Of a DNA stretch of 64,000 bases, positions 1-12,075 are shown piece after piece. Below the pieces are notes generated by a model. That model was not told the DNA's origin, did not search any database, and saw only the letters and a list, made by a program, of their open reading frames with translations. The stretch spans positions 60,348,114-60,412,113 of the forward strand of contig NC_081408.1 of the NCBI RefSeq assembly GCF_030272615.1. Direction: 5' to 3'. Positions within the stretch are counted from its first letter, which is position 1, and each line of letters opens with the position of its first letter. The position numbers were made by a program, and so were the translations under genes. Origin of the DNA: Cryptomeria japonica (lineage: Eukaryota; Streptophyta; Pinopsida; Cupressales; Cupressaceae).

Positions 1-450
1 GATAGTTATCGGTGTGTTAGCCTTGACAACCGATAACTATCGGTGTAGACTAACACACCGATAACTATAGGTGACTAATACATTGCCACTCGATATACAT
101 TCGGATATACCTTATATGCAGCCCGATATATATTATATGCACCCCGATATAATATTATATGTAACCCGATATAATATATATTCAATTCGGTATATTTTAA
201 TCGGTGTCATCATTATTTATGTTTAATTGATATTCATCTAAATACAGGATTCATTAGATAGATGGACATGAGGAAGATAATAGTGTGATTATCAATAGAT
301 TGCCCATATGCAAATATAGAATGGCTATCAAGGATGAATTAATTGCTTGATGGTTTTATCATAGTTATCGATATGATAAATGATTGAAAGAGAGACTTCA
401 TTTATCTCTCATTCAATCATTTATCTTACCGAAGCTATTATGCATTAACA
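1..450 (-). repeat. Partial 3' LTR of C1
   Basis: In minus orientation the LTR opens with TGTTAATGCA at 450, directly after a purine tract, the usual copia arrangement. It is cut by the window start. Bases 1-70 contain repeated ATAACTATCGGTGT-type words and inverted repeats, and 90-200 hold several copies of a CCCGATATA word, so the LTR has its own internal short-repeat structure. Confidence 0.7.
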
Positions 451-466
451 CTCCCTCTTAGCTAGG
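451..466 (-). other. Polypurine tract of C1
   Basis: The minus strand reads CTAAGAGGGAG immediately before the TGTTA of the LTR. In copia elements this is where plus-strand DNA synthesis is primed. The call rests on position and composition. Confidence 0.6.
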
Positions 467-983
467 TAAGATGGATGTAGATAATATATTCAAGCATCAT
501 AATTTAATTGATAGTAATCATTTTAGTCATTCATGGAAATCATACCATCTAATCATTTGGTATGTAGTATCACCTAAACATGTGATACTGAAGTTCATGA
601 CATCAATCTTACGATTGATAGGATATCACCTAAGCATGTGATATCAGTATTGCCAACACACAATACTTAAGGATAATCATATGAGAAAGATTAATTTCTC
701 ACCTTATCCTAGTTGTGATAAGTGCACTAACACTTTATACAAATGTTTTATCACAACACAATCATGGCACATCCATGACATACCAGAGATCCAACATGAT
801 AACTAGTTTGGACATTATAAGATCGTCACCTTATAATGTCCCCATACAAAGTTCACTATCTTGAGAGATTGTCACCTCTTAGATGTGAGCCTAGGGGATA
901 GAATCCAAAAAATTGTCGTAACATGACAACGAGGTTTACACATTAAACATCTTATAGGTATGCAAATATAGATTACAAAGCGA

Positions 984-1992
984 TTTACCTTTCTGTCATA
1001 CCTAAACCTTTTCTGAAGTGATCAACTTTTACTTTGGAAAGGGGTTTGGTCAGAATGTCTGCAGTTTGATCTCATGTACAAACATATTCTAGTTGGATTG
1101 CATTCCTATCTACCATATCTCGCACATAGTGGTATGAAATCTCAATATGCTTGGATCTGTCATGAAACACTGGGTTTACTGAAAGTTTCATGCAAGTTTG
1201 ATTGTCAGTGTATAACAATGGGTTTCATAGGTTCTCCAAACAATCCCACAAGCAACTTCCTGAGCCATACCGCCTCTCGAGCAGCCATAGAAGCTACAAT
1301 GTATTATGCCTCGGTGGAACTTTGAGCTACAGAAGACTGCTTCCTACTGATCCAAGATATCATAGCTGAACCTAGACTGAAGCAACACCCTAAAGTGCTT
1401 TTCCTGTCTGTTACACTTCCAGCCCAATCTGAATCTGTAAATCGATGCAAGTCTATCTCAACCTTCTTGTATTTGAGACCAAGGTTTAGAGTACCTTGTA
1501 GGTACCTCATAATGTGCTTCACTGCAACCAGGTGTATCTCCTTTGGTTCACACATAAACAGACTTAGAGCATTGACTGCATAACAGATATCTGGTCTTGT
1601 ATTTACCAGATACATCAGGGACCCAATCATCTGTTTGTATTGAGTAGAATTAGTGGGTTGTGACTCTGTTGCTGCTTCTTTAAGTTTATGTAAGTTGGTT
1701 TCCATAGGAAAGGTCATGGGTCTACAATTTAGCATTCCGAATCTCTTCAAAATATCCAAAGTGTACTTTCCTTGGTTTAGTATAATGTTGTCAGAATTCT
1801 ACCATACTTCTAATCCTAGGAAGTAATGAAGGAGTCCTAAGTCCTTCATATCAAATTCTTTAGATAGATCATTCTTGCATTGTTTTATGAGTTGACCACT
1901 ACCTGTGATTAATAAGTCATCAACATATAAGATCAATATTAGCATATCATCTTTATTTCTTTTGTAGTAGAGATTAGGGTCTGCATAAAAAG
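984..1992 (-). pseudogene. C1 reverse transcriptase C-terminus and RNase H (decayed)
   Basis: Read from 1992 downward, the frame covers the end of RT with a Y-V-D-D box near 1925, the thumb region with T-R-P-D-I-C-Y-A (about 1590), and RNase H with D-S-D-W-A-G (about 1415). The C-terminal D-I-L-T-K-P motif lies near 1050, and the frame ends at a TAA at 984-986. An open stretch of 151 codons covers 1304-1759; the rest is joined by frame breaks and at least one stop near 1067. In an active element this would be the end of a gag-pol polyprotein that copies RNA into DNA and removes the RNA strand in the virus-like particle. Here it is truncated and dead. Confidence 0.85.
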
Positions 1993-4900
1993 AGTATAAA
2001 CATCATAAGTGCATTTACACAACATGCACGATAACAAAAGCGAAAGACTTACACCATAATTCCTTAAGGGTTACCAATGAAGAATTAACTTCATAAGATA
2101 AATTCCACAATTACCATTAATCCAAATATTCATCATTAACTCAATGATCACAAGAAGCCATAAGAAATAATAGATTACACCATTGAAAGATTGAAAGGAT
2201 ACATTATAATTCCACTTCAATAAGCATGTACAAATATCATAAAGAAAATTGATAAAAACATCCCAATATAGGATTACATTGCTCTTCCAATACATAGCTT
2301 CTCAATATACATATAAAGATACATCTCAACCAAATACAAGGTTACATAAGATCAATATTACAATGATCACATAGGTCTCCACATAACAATAATCTCCAAC
2401 ATGAGATGAAGAATGAGCCACGATCCACATAAAACACCTGCGAAGCCAATCCTCGCATGAAGGTACAAATCCGAACATCCGATGGGAAGTGGCACTACCA
2501 CCCGACCATGTAATTCCCAAAATGGAATCACCCCCCGTGCTAGGAGATAGCTGAGGACCCTCAAGCAAGCAAAAACATGACATGGTCGACAAAACAATAC
2601 GACTCCATGATGACACAAGAGACTCCACAATAATCCATGTGGACTCAACATCACAAACACACAAGTGAACCAAATGAGAGAGTGTCGACGCATAGCTTGA
2701 TGGTTAGCTCGGTAGGCTCTCCTAGGTCCCGACTCTTTGTCCTGGTAACCTCTCTCGAACCTCCGGCTCCAACTAAGTCTCATGCGGACCCTACGAGCCT
2801 TTCGTGAAGACAAGGTGGTTGGTTTGCCATTCTAGGCCTTCTCAGAACATTATGAGCCCTGTACGAGGACTCACCTATGTGTGAGGTACAATTATCTTCA
2901 TTAATGTTTGAGTACTACCCACCTAATCAATTAATTAGATTATCACTTATTATCTGACTTTCGCAGGAGTAACCTGCTCGAAAGCCACTCTCGAAGGACA
3001 CTAAACAAACAAGGTCACTCCTCGAGGATCCTATGGCGAAACAGACCGCCATAACACCACTATCAGAAATAAGTGGTCAAACAAGGACATATTGACTCTT
3101 GGCTAACCATAAGGCCAATACACTACATGGTTACGACAACGAAGCCAACATATATCACTTGGTCAAAGGTACCAAATACCCCACCACATGACGACTCAAC
3201 CACAGACGAGAAATAACACAATATACACTTGCAAGGACAACTGATTCATTAAGTCCACACTCAGACAATCTTTGAGAATATCAACATCATAAGCACTTGC
3301 AACATCATTGATTGAAAATTAAATAAAACACTCTTTTCCAGCAGCCACATCTAATCAATTTCCAAATCAACATTTCATCAAGAATGAAATCCACATTAAA
3401 CATTCAATCGGTTATAACATGAATTCCTAACAGGCATTTAATTCATTTCCTGAATATATCCAAATCTACAAATTTGAATCTCTAATTCGTGTCTTGACTT
3501 CCATTGATAAATTTATTAAACTACATAATAAAAATCACATGGAAAATCACCATTTTCATTTAACACTACAACCACTTCACAAAGTATATTCACTTTATAA
3601 AATTTAATTAAATTTATTACACATACCGGTTTGCACCAGTAAGGCACTTGGTCAAGCAGTGGCAAAAGCCAAACCGCAGTAGTGCTGCTGACAGAGCAAC
3701 AGACACTACCTACCGGTAGTACTGCTGCGGACCGATAGCAGGCACTATCGATTGATAGCGTTGCTGCCAACCGATAGTAGTGACTACTGACAGGTAGTGT
3801 TGCTACCGTCGGTAGCAGTAGCTACCGATCGGTAGTACTGCTCCCTGTGGGCAGCAGAGACTACCGACCCGTGTGGTGGGACTAGCCCGCCACGGGGTGA
3901 GGTAAGGTCAACAAACCAAATAAAATACATGCCTCCAAGACATTAAAATCAACACTCCACCCAATCGTTTAAACACGAAAATGATTCATTTCCGAAACAT
4001 TTCACGGGCACACACATACATAGTGCCAAATCCAATTTTCAAATGGAAATTTGCGAATAAAGCAAATGGTGAAATAAAACCCCACAAGAACCCCAAATCT
4101 TGGGCAATCAGATACTAGAAAGCACAGAGTAAGCTAAATCTAGTTCCTTCTTTCCAAATAGAAGAGGTATAACCAGAAATTGATTTTCAAGAACAAACAC
4201 ACAATAGATAGAGAAATGAATGATTTCTTTCCTAAATGCAACCATATGATATAAATTTACAAAATCAACAATAATAAACACTCTTTCTTCCATTCCAATC
4301 ATTCCACAAGCATCTACAGGAAGATTTGTATAATTCCCACACACAGGAAGTAAACTAAAAATTTCAAATTTAAATTGAAAACAAGAAGAGATTATCCAAC
4401 CTTGAAGCAAACTAGCAACCAAGACGAAGGAAGAATCCCAATCGCTGCAAACCAATTCGAATTCTAGCTCCTCCTTCCAGAATGATTTACCAATTTTCTT
4501 CTCCAAAATTTTGCCTCTTCTTCCCATGAATTTCCGGGCATATATGGAAAATAATCTTTAACCTAAACTTTCTAGGTTGAAAGCTATTCCATCCAATCAT
4601 ATTTAAATATTTTAAAAATAAAAAGCAATCAGATTTACCTTTTTAAGAATAATTCTTTTCCAACAATTAAAATGAAAAAGTCAAATGGAAAAGCAAAAAG
4701 GAAAGCTTTTATTTATTTCTATTTCCAAAAATACTTTCTTTCAACATAATCATTTAACATTTAAATGGCTAGGCAATTATTTATTTCCTTCGAAAATATA
4801 TCAATGCACCTTACAAAATAAATAAGCCCTTTAACCATTTAATCTAGCAAATCATTAATTTAATTAAATCAATAATCATAGAGCATAATAATCAACTAAT

Positions 4901-5590
4901 TACGCCAACATAAGATAACATCATCCATTTCAATTAAATAACCATTTAAATAAACGAAAACACGCAAAACCAAGAATGATCAAATGACGACTCTCAAATG
5001 ACCAAACCAAGGCACCATGACTCGCATAATAGCCAAACGGGAAAGACAACCGACTAACAACACTCACATGAGTGTAAGTGTGGGTCAAACTAGGGTACAA
5101 CAACTATCTCCTCCACTCCCATCAGATATATAAGGCATGCTCAGACTTGTGAAACCAGGTTGAGTCAATACCCCGTACCTACCCAGTACTAGTACCTGCA
5201 ATGTCCTGCACCAAAGAACCACACGTGCATATAGACCAATATATATACAGATAGGACATGCACTCCAATGAAGGAGAATCGTGGTGTTCCCTGTCTCACC
5301 TGAGTGAGTGAAGGAAAATCATCCCCTCGCACCCCAATACACTTGCAAACACGCAACATATAAATAACGCATCGCAATATAAGGTAAAAGTGCCAGTCCA
5401 TGATAATGATCCATAAAATAACATTAATCTAAGCACTGAGATACTGCATAAAATCACTCACCATACATCCAGATAAAGCATGAAATTATATCGCATAACA
5501 TCTGAATCAATATACAAAAATGTTCCACTGAACAGTCACTGAAGTCAATTAAAAACATACAAAAGAGATCGATCGAGGAGGGGTACTACA
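1993..5590 (-). repeat. Gene-free LTR-like block
   Basis: No supported gene lies here. On the minus strand the block would begin at 5590 with TGTAGTACCC, a start typical of plant gypsy LTRs. Open frames at 2367-2813 and 4108-4527 (minus) resemble nothing I recognise and are probably chance. I could not find a matching second LTR, an internal end or a target duplication, so this may be a solo or broken LTR, or several fragments. A GC-rich repeat cluster is listed separately at 3711-3885. Confidence 0.3.
3711..3885. repeat. Degenerate GGTAG/CTACC tandem cluster
   Basis: About four to five copies of a roughly 38-bp unit built on ACCGATAG, ACTACCGA and GGTAGTGCTGCT words. The unit is rich in self-complementary steps such as CCGATCGG, so the region could fold on both strands. 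It stands out as GC-rich in AT-rich surroundings. Confidence 0.6.
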
Positions 5591-8500
5591 AGAAGTCTCC
5601 ACATGTCTTGTTTCTGACACAAATGTTATTGGTAGGATGTTGCATTTCAAAAACCAAGAAGGAAACACGTGGCACACTAGAAGGATTCTTGAGGGCTCCT
5701 ATTTGTTCCTTGCTCTGTCTCCCCTCGATGCCTCCACGTGGAGCATTCCACCACTTGTTTGTTTGAGTTGAGAAATCTTTGAAGAGGGCATGAGAAACAA
5801 GCGAAAAGAGAGTGATGTGCTATTGTTAAAGTTGTGTAGTGTCGTAAATTGTACACCCTTGCTAGGGTGGTACAATTCTACGCTTAGTTTAGCAACCGCC
5901 TTAGTGTGTTTGCATCTTGCATTGTAATTTCCCTTTAAGCATTTATTTAAATCTAAAGTCATATTTGAGCACTCCCCACATCATAAAATTGGGCCCTTTA
6001 CCCTAAGTGTGCTTCTTTTTATTTTATTCCTCCAATAAATCATTAAATCGTAAACCTTAATTATGTCTTATTTCGACCTTTAAGGCCTGATTTTGCATGT
6101 CAAAACATCTCGAAATCAGCTGTAACTTTTGGATTCACTCTAATACCATCATATCTAACAACCCCATAAATTTGGTGAAAATTTGGTCGGACCGTACATA
6201 TGTTATGCATGGTCCTCGACATTTTTTCTCGAAATTTCGAGAGCATAGTTTGATGATATTATAATGCTTAACCCCAAGAAATTGGCAGAAAATTCAAATC
6301 CTAGGTCGGCCTAAAGATGAAATTAAGATCTAGGGTTTCATACATAAGAGCTCTCTTTCTTCATTTGAAGGCCAAGGAAGAAGTTTTTGGCTAAGTTTTC
6401 TAGCAATCACAAGGAGCCTTCTATGTAGTGATAGAGAAGGTCTTTTGGAGTGTTCAACAACATTCAACAACATCTGTCAAGCATTCATCAAACATTCTTT
6501 CATCAATTGGGGGCTTTTGAATATGTAAGAAAGCAATAGGAGATCATCGGCTGAAGATTGGCTTGTACCTCTCCCTTGGGGTTGGGTATGATTTCACGTT
6601 GTTTTCATGTCTTTGTATGAGCTTTATTACATCAATTTGTAGATTTACATTGATGCTTTAGATCACTTAGCATCATTCATTTAGAGCATTTACTTTGTCA
6701 ATTACGAGCATTTAGGGTTTACTCTTTAAAGCATAGGGTTACTCTAGATTGTTTGCATTCATCATTTTAGGGTCTTGCACACACACAAGAACACACTATT
6801 TTACTATACAAATCGACTATTTGTTGAGCTGGCAATCCCCAAAACAGGGGTTTGACTAAGGCAAAACCCCATATAGCCACCCAAAACCCTATTGTCAAAT
6901 TTTAGGTCCTCTCAGTTTCAGGTGAAATTTGGCAAGTTGAGGGCCTAGAACATCAAGATTGCAGTCTCTCAATTGCAGCTTCCTGTTTGCAGAACCAGGA
7001 CAGGGGTATGGCACCTCTGTTCCGAGTGGTTGGACTCAATTTTTTGTGCCAGGTACACATTCAAATTCCTCTCCCTTTTCTGCTTTCAGTACTTCAGTTT
7101 TAGTGCTGCAGGTTTCTGCAATTTCAGTTCATATATGCTTCATTGTTCATCGCCTAGTCTAGTTGATCAATCACACCCTATTTTTCACATCTTCTCTTGA
7201 TATACAACAAAAGGATTAGAAACCCTAAGATATAATCCTTGGCTCTCTCTTTCTCACATGTAGTCAAAGTGTGCTATCTCCCTAGGATCTTTCCTATTCC
7301 CAATGTGTTGGCAAAAGTGGGATTAGGTCCTAGTCATCCGGTCTCTCTTTTTCCCCTTCGTAAGTTGAAGCTCGACCTGATCTAGCTATGGATAGAATCT
7401 AAACCAATCACATAGGAAACCCTAGTTTGATGAATTACATCACAAAGAGCTTTAATCACATGGAGAATTAGATTGCAAATGATAGTGCTCATCAAAACGG
7501 TCCAAATGATATATTTATTAAGAGAAAATGAGGAAATATTTGATTAGAATTTGTTTTTTAACCATTACTACACGGTCCTTCACAAGTAGAACAATAACTA
7601 GTTGTTCTATATTCTAAATGCAGATTGTTGATTGAAAGGGATCACAACAAAATCTACAATCCTGATTCAAGGTATTGGACTTGAAATTAGTACTATATGT
7701 TATGCTATGACTCAAACCAACCAGATGATGACAAATTGAAGCACTTTGCATCATTGGTGCCACGTGTCAACATATCATATTAGGGAAGAAGAAAACATGA
7801 CCCACTTCTTTGACAGTGAACTACCATACTAAACTTTGATTTAGACTCATAGACCATTGGGCACACCTCTATGTGTCGACATATCGTAGTCATGTGCATC
7901 CCATTCAATCGGACGACTCTAAATATATGCCTTTGCAATCTAATGAACAAAAATCTAAATTGGCATCCTATTCACTAGAATGACTAGATGCAAACCCAAC
8001 ATTACACATGGCATGATTGTGACATCATAGCTTTGGCAAATTTGACAAATGTGGAGCCTACAAGAGCATGATAGTTATCAATTGGACTTTAGGAAATAAG
8101 CTGTTAGACTTCAGAAATATTGGAATTAATGTGACAAGCCAATAACTAGGACTTGAGGGTCAATTTGAGAGAACACATGACCCATCAAGTTGTGACTTAA
8201 ATGACATTGAGCAAGTATAGCAAGTCAATTTGAAATTATGACATGGGCTATGGTTTAGAGTTTAACAAAAAGACCATTACATTAAGCGAATTTGAGAACT
8301 TATCAAACTGGAGAGCATAAAAACTTTGCAGCGCTCGACCACATTTTATCCAACCCACCTCTAATGCTATCCCTATGTCAAGTCACCCCATCCACATGCA
8401 TCCCTTAATCTACTGCCATTTCACAACTCAATATCATCCAACAATCTTTATTTTACATTCCACAACAACCAAGTTAACAAGTTGCTTGTGCACCTCAATA

Positions 8501-8842
8501 CGTGAACTACCTTGGGCTCCCTCATGCCTCATCTTAATTACATTGCCCAAACTACCTATGTACCATAGAGTAGCACCATAACCACTAATACTCTATACAA
8601 TCCTCCTCGTAATCTACCTTACAATCCCTAGATTATCCTTTATACAATCAATATTATCTCGGGATACCCAAAACTACATCTAAACCAAAGCTACATTTAA
8701 ATACCACAAGCTCCTATCAATCCTAATCCTTCACAATAATAATCTTACTTGGGCATTACACAAAACCTATCCTCCTACCATCAACCATAATTGCAAACCT
8801 ATTTCCACCCTCAACCATTACATACCTTCATCAAGCTCCAAC
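5591..8842. other. Gene-free stretch, possible LTR/leader of T0
   Basis: I see no coding sequence. The part from about 6000 to 7700 resembles the long untranslated leader or LTR of Tat/Ogre-type gypsy elements in texture, with repeated GCATTTAGGGTTT-like words near 6660-6750. It lies directly upstream of a gypsy gag remnant at 8843 on the same strand. The assignment is by position only; no LTR ends or primer site were identified. Confidence 0.3.
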
Positions 8843-9985
8843 ATGATGAAAACACAAGCACCTCAATCACCTATCGACCAAGAATGGAAGGATGTGAAAA
8901 AGATGCTCAAAGACTTGCAAGGAGGCAACACAAAGAAATCCTTTAAGATTGAAGAGGTATGCACATTCCCATTCGATCAATCCATTTCGACGATTCCCTT
9001 CCCCCAATATTTTGAGATTGCAAAATTTAACAAGGAAAAGGGTGATCTTTGAGATCTTGTTAACAATTTCTTCATGGCTTGTCGAGAAGTAGTGTACAAC
9101 AATAATTATCTTTTGTAATTATTTCCTCGTAGTTTAGGTAGGAAAGCTTTGGAGTGCTTCATTTGTTCCCCACACAACTCCATCACAATTTTCATGGTTT
9201 ATAAAAACAAATTGTGGCTTGTTCCTCTTATAACTTGGAACATGAAATCACAATCCTTGACCTATGTACTAACAAACAAAAGGGAGGAGAATGTTTTGCA
9301 ACCTACCTATAATGATGGATACCTCTTGCAAGTAGTCTCCCATGTCCACTTAGTGAGAAACATTTGGTCAATTTCTTTTTTAAATCTCAACCAGGAGATG
9401 GCCTTCCATCTTCAAATCCATTGTAACTCTACATTTGATAAAATCATACAAAAGTGGGTCACGACAAAAATGGTTCTAATTGTAAAGGGTCTGGTCAATA
9501 TTTATAAAGAGAACAAAGATAAGTCTAATAATGATAAATTAATATTTTATTAAAAAGATAAGAATGTTATTGGAGATAGAGTCACATGTACCAAGCATGT
9601 TCAATTTTTCATTACAAGAAAGGCTCCTCAACAAACAAATCATCAAACCAACACATAGGACCAACACCTAAAGCAATTGAAAACTTAATTTTACACCCTT
9701 GTGAGAACCTTTTGATGTTTTATTCTAAATAATGGTCCAAGAAAATATGGTAACCTTTCTACAGACAACCATTTGATGAATCAAAACTCAAGATTTCATT
9801 GTATAGAGATAACAAATATTATGATTATCACTAGATCAAAGGACATGCCACAAACAAATGCATGAAGCTCAAGAATTATACTTAGGACCTTATTGATAAG
9901 GGGGATATTTTAATTGATCCTGCACAAAATGCTTCTCCCGATGCACAATTACAAATATATCATAATGTCTTTGCTTAAAACATAC
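8843..9985 (+). pseudogene. Ty3/gypsy gag remnant T0
   Basis: Several broken frames align with the better-preserved gag at 31.1-33.1 kb. The opening (8930-9050) matches its P-F-D and I-P-K-[FY]-[DN]-K region. The stretch at 9390-9540 matches its E-L-Q-C-P-P-S-F-N-K segment. The end (9815-9960) keeps a K-G-H-A-T-N-K-C zinc-finger core followed by D-L-I-D-K-G-D-I. Gag is the capsid and nucleic-acid-binding protein. Stops (for example 9050) and frame changes mean it cannot be made. A gag homologous to the Tat-type one in T1, but clearly diverged, indicates an older related insertion. Confidence 0.7.
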
Positions 9986-10779
9986 CCAAGGTGCAAGCTC
10001 CTCCAAAGTTAATTATGGGTCAAATGCGAATCAAAATAAAAAGTAGAACAACTGGACCAATAACATTAACTCTTATCAACCCACATGGATATGATTGAAT
10101 TAATGGCCAAGAGTCTCAATGCTTTGTCACTACATAGAGGGTGAGTATCATCGTCCAACGTTTGTCGACTTCATCCCTAGCAAACACCTGGTATGATTCA
10201 ACGTTAACAAATGTATGTTAATCAAAGCTGATTTGTGAAATGTAAACCTTGGTATGTAAAAAACATGAAGTAAATATTCTCTTGTTGTTGTAAAAATCTT
10301 GTTCAATTTTGGTATTATTATGATGTTTTTCAATATATACGTTGTACATTGCATAGTAATGAAATTATGTAGGAATATGGTATTTGTATGTGACCTTAAA
10401 CTATTCAAGAGATTAGAGTAGGTTTGTTTTGTATACCATCTAATAAGAAATTATTTGTTACAAATGCATTTATTTTCTATCATTGCAACATATATGATAA
10501 CTTTTCATGATTAGGTGAATGCTTGCTTAAAGATATTTCAAATGATTTTTGACAAAAAATGGTTGATGTCAAAGATTTAAAAATGTTGAGTATTCTTTAC
10601 AGGATGGAAAGGTTGGAAAACTTGCAGATTTGATAACAGAAAAAATAGTGTGTATGCATTTATCGAATAATTTAAGAATCATATTATTCTGAAATATGTG
10701 AAACACTCCCAACATGCTCAATAGTTTGATGAGCAGTTTCACATATGTAACAAGACATTTCCAGTTGGAACAATACTAT
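9986..10779. other. No gene seen
   Basis: Translations just after 9985 (to about 10080) may continue the T0 element, but nothing recognisable follows. Minus-strand frames at 10148-10408 and 10792-11037 look like shadows. Confidence 0.4.
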
Positions 10780-12075
10780 CAGTTGTTGATTTCACATAAA
10801 ACTACACTCTTGCACCACACGAAGAAATCCAATCTCAATATTATAATTCAGTGTGAAAGGCAATTTTTTTTCAAATTTTATATACACATGCGCATGATAG
10901 CACATAAGATTATAGAAAAAAATTGAGCGAGTATGATTTCCATGTGAGTGATAATTGATTACACTCATCATAGTTTGTTTAGTATTGTTTTGAGGTATTT
11001 TACAACAATGTAAAGGAAAGAGAAATTCAGATGGCACAACATCTAATATAGTCAGATAAGTGTAGAAGATAGTTAAAAAATGCTAGAATATTTTATTGGC
11101 TAAGTAGTGCTCACAAGGAAAACAATGTCCAATATATGTGGAGTTTTTTTGAAGGTGGACATGGTAAAGAACACAGTGGAGTTGGTGCATGTGAATAAAG
11201 AGCTCTTGCTAGAGAGCAACTAAGATTTGAGGATGTAGTGAAATTTAAAGATAGACGTGCAATTGTGGATTTGTGCAAATCAAAATTATATACAGGATCA
11301 AGTGAAAATTCCACAACTCGATGTTTCTTCTGGTTAGGTGAGGAAAACAATATTCTTACTCAACATGATTGTGCTACAATCAGTGGATCAACTAAATGGT
11401 ATTTGTTTAAGAGTTCTAATTCAAACACTTGGATTCTATGGACAAGGGAGCTTGCATGTTTTTGTCAATTTTGTGTTGTAGGTAATTGAGAAGCACGTGA
11501 GAATATAGAATGGGTTGAAGAATGACAACAAATATTGTTGGCACCCACACAAACACACGATTAACATGAATCAACAAATCAAGACAATAATCATGTGCTT
11601 ACATCAAATGACTATGACTGTGTTTCAATGCTTATACAAGAAGGTAATTAATTTAATTTGTTTTGGGTTATTATACTATTTTATAATTTATTTAACAATA
11701 TATATGAATGCATGTGTGTATCTGTGAATTATCTTTCTCACTTTATTTAATTAAACTTGGTTTGCAAGAGATGTGCTTGTTGTTGTTGCACCGAAGGAGA
11801 CTAGAGATGGGACAAAGTATTGGTTGGCTCAATATGTATATTCAATAGATAAATTAATTCATTTTTGAGTGGATGATGATGGTTATGAGTATTCAATAGA
11901 TTCTATGGTAGTTGTTAGCACATGGCCATGCAAATATCTAATAAGAAAGAATGGTTTACCTACATTTCAAAATTTGGAATCACATAAGAAGATTATACAT
12001 TACTCAAATTTGGTAGTGCGAACTAATATAAAACTAGATAGATATCGAGGGAGACTTGCTAATAATTTATTTTAA
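10780..12075 (+). pseudogene. Transposase-like gene remnant (DDE-type suspected), with an intron
   Basis: Reading 10780-11030 gives D-F-T-stop-N-Y-T-L-A-P-H-E-E-I-Q followed by Y-D-F-H-V-S-D-N and F-Y-N-N-V-K-E-R. Another frame at 11140-11260 gives F-F-E-G-G-H-G-K with G-V-G-A-C shortly after. This order (D-F-x-E-N-Y, then S-D, then an SD-type box, then GHGK...DGxGA..KR) recalls a protein family common in transposable elements of plants and animals; from memory I take it to be DDE-like but cannot name the superfamily. 11238-11489 and 11869-12075 are its open C-terminal parts. Between them, 11644-11768 starts GTAATT and ends GCAAG, a plausible intron. Stops within the first part show decay. 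Confidence 0.5.

Larger units (their letters stand above)
1..1992 (-). mobile_element. Ty1/copia remnant C1 (3' end)
   Basis: On the minus strand this reads as the 3' end of a copia element: the end of reverse transcriptase, RNase H, about 500 bases of 3' untranslated sequence, a purine tract and the start of the 3' LTR, which leaves the window at base 1. Homology stops abruptly at 1992 inside reverse transcriptase, so the 5' two thirds are absent. Its RT has the ordinary YVDD box, and its RNase H differs clearly from those of C2-C5, so it belongs to another copia lineage. No target duplication can be read because the other end lies outside. Confidence 0.85.

Noticed and set aside
2690-2765. 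Possible tRNA or SINE promoter (TAGCTTGATGGTTAGC with GGTCCCGACTC)
   Set aside because: The A-box match lacks the invariant A14, the B-box is off by one base, and no stems form.
4108-4527. 139-codon minus-strand ORF
   Set aside because: No recognisable domain; composition fits chance in LTR-like DNA.
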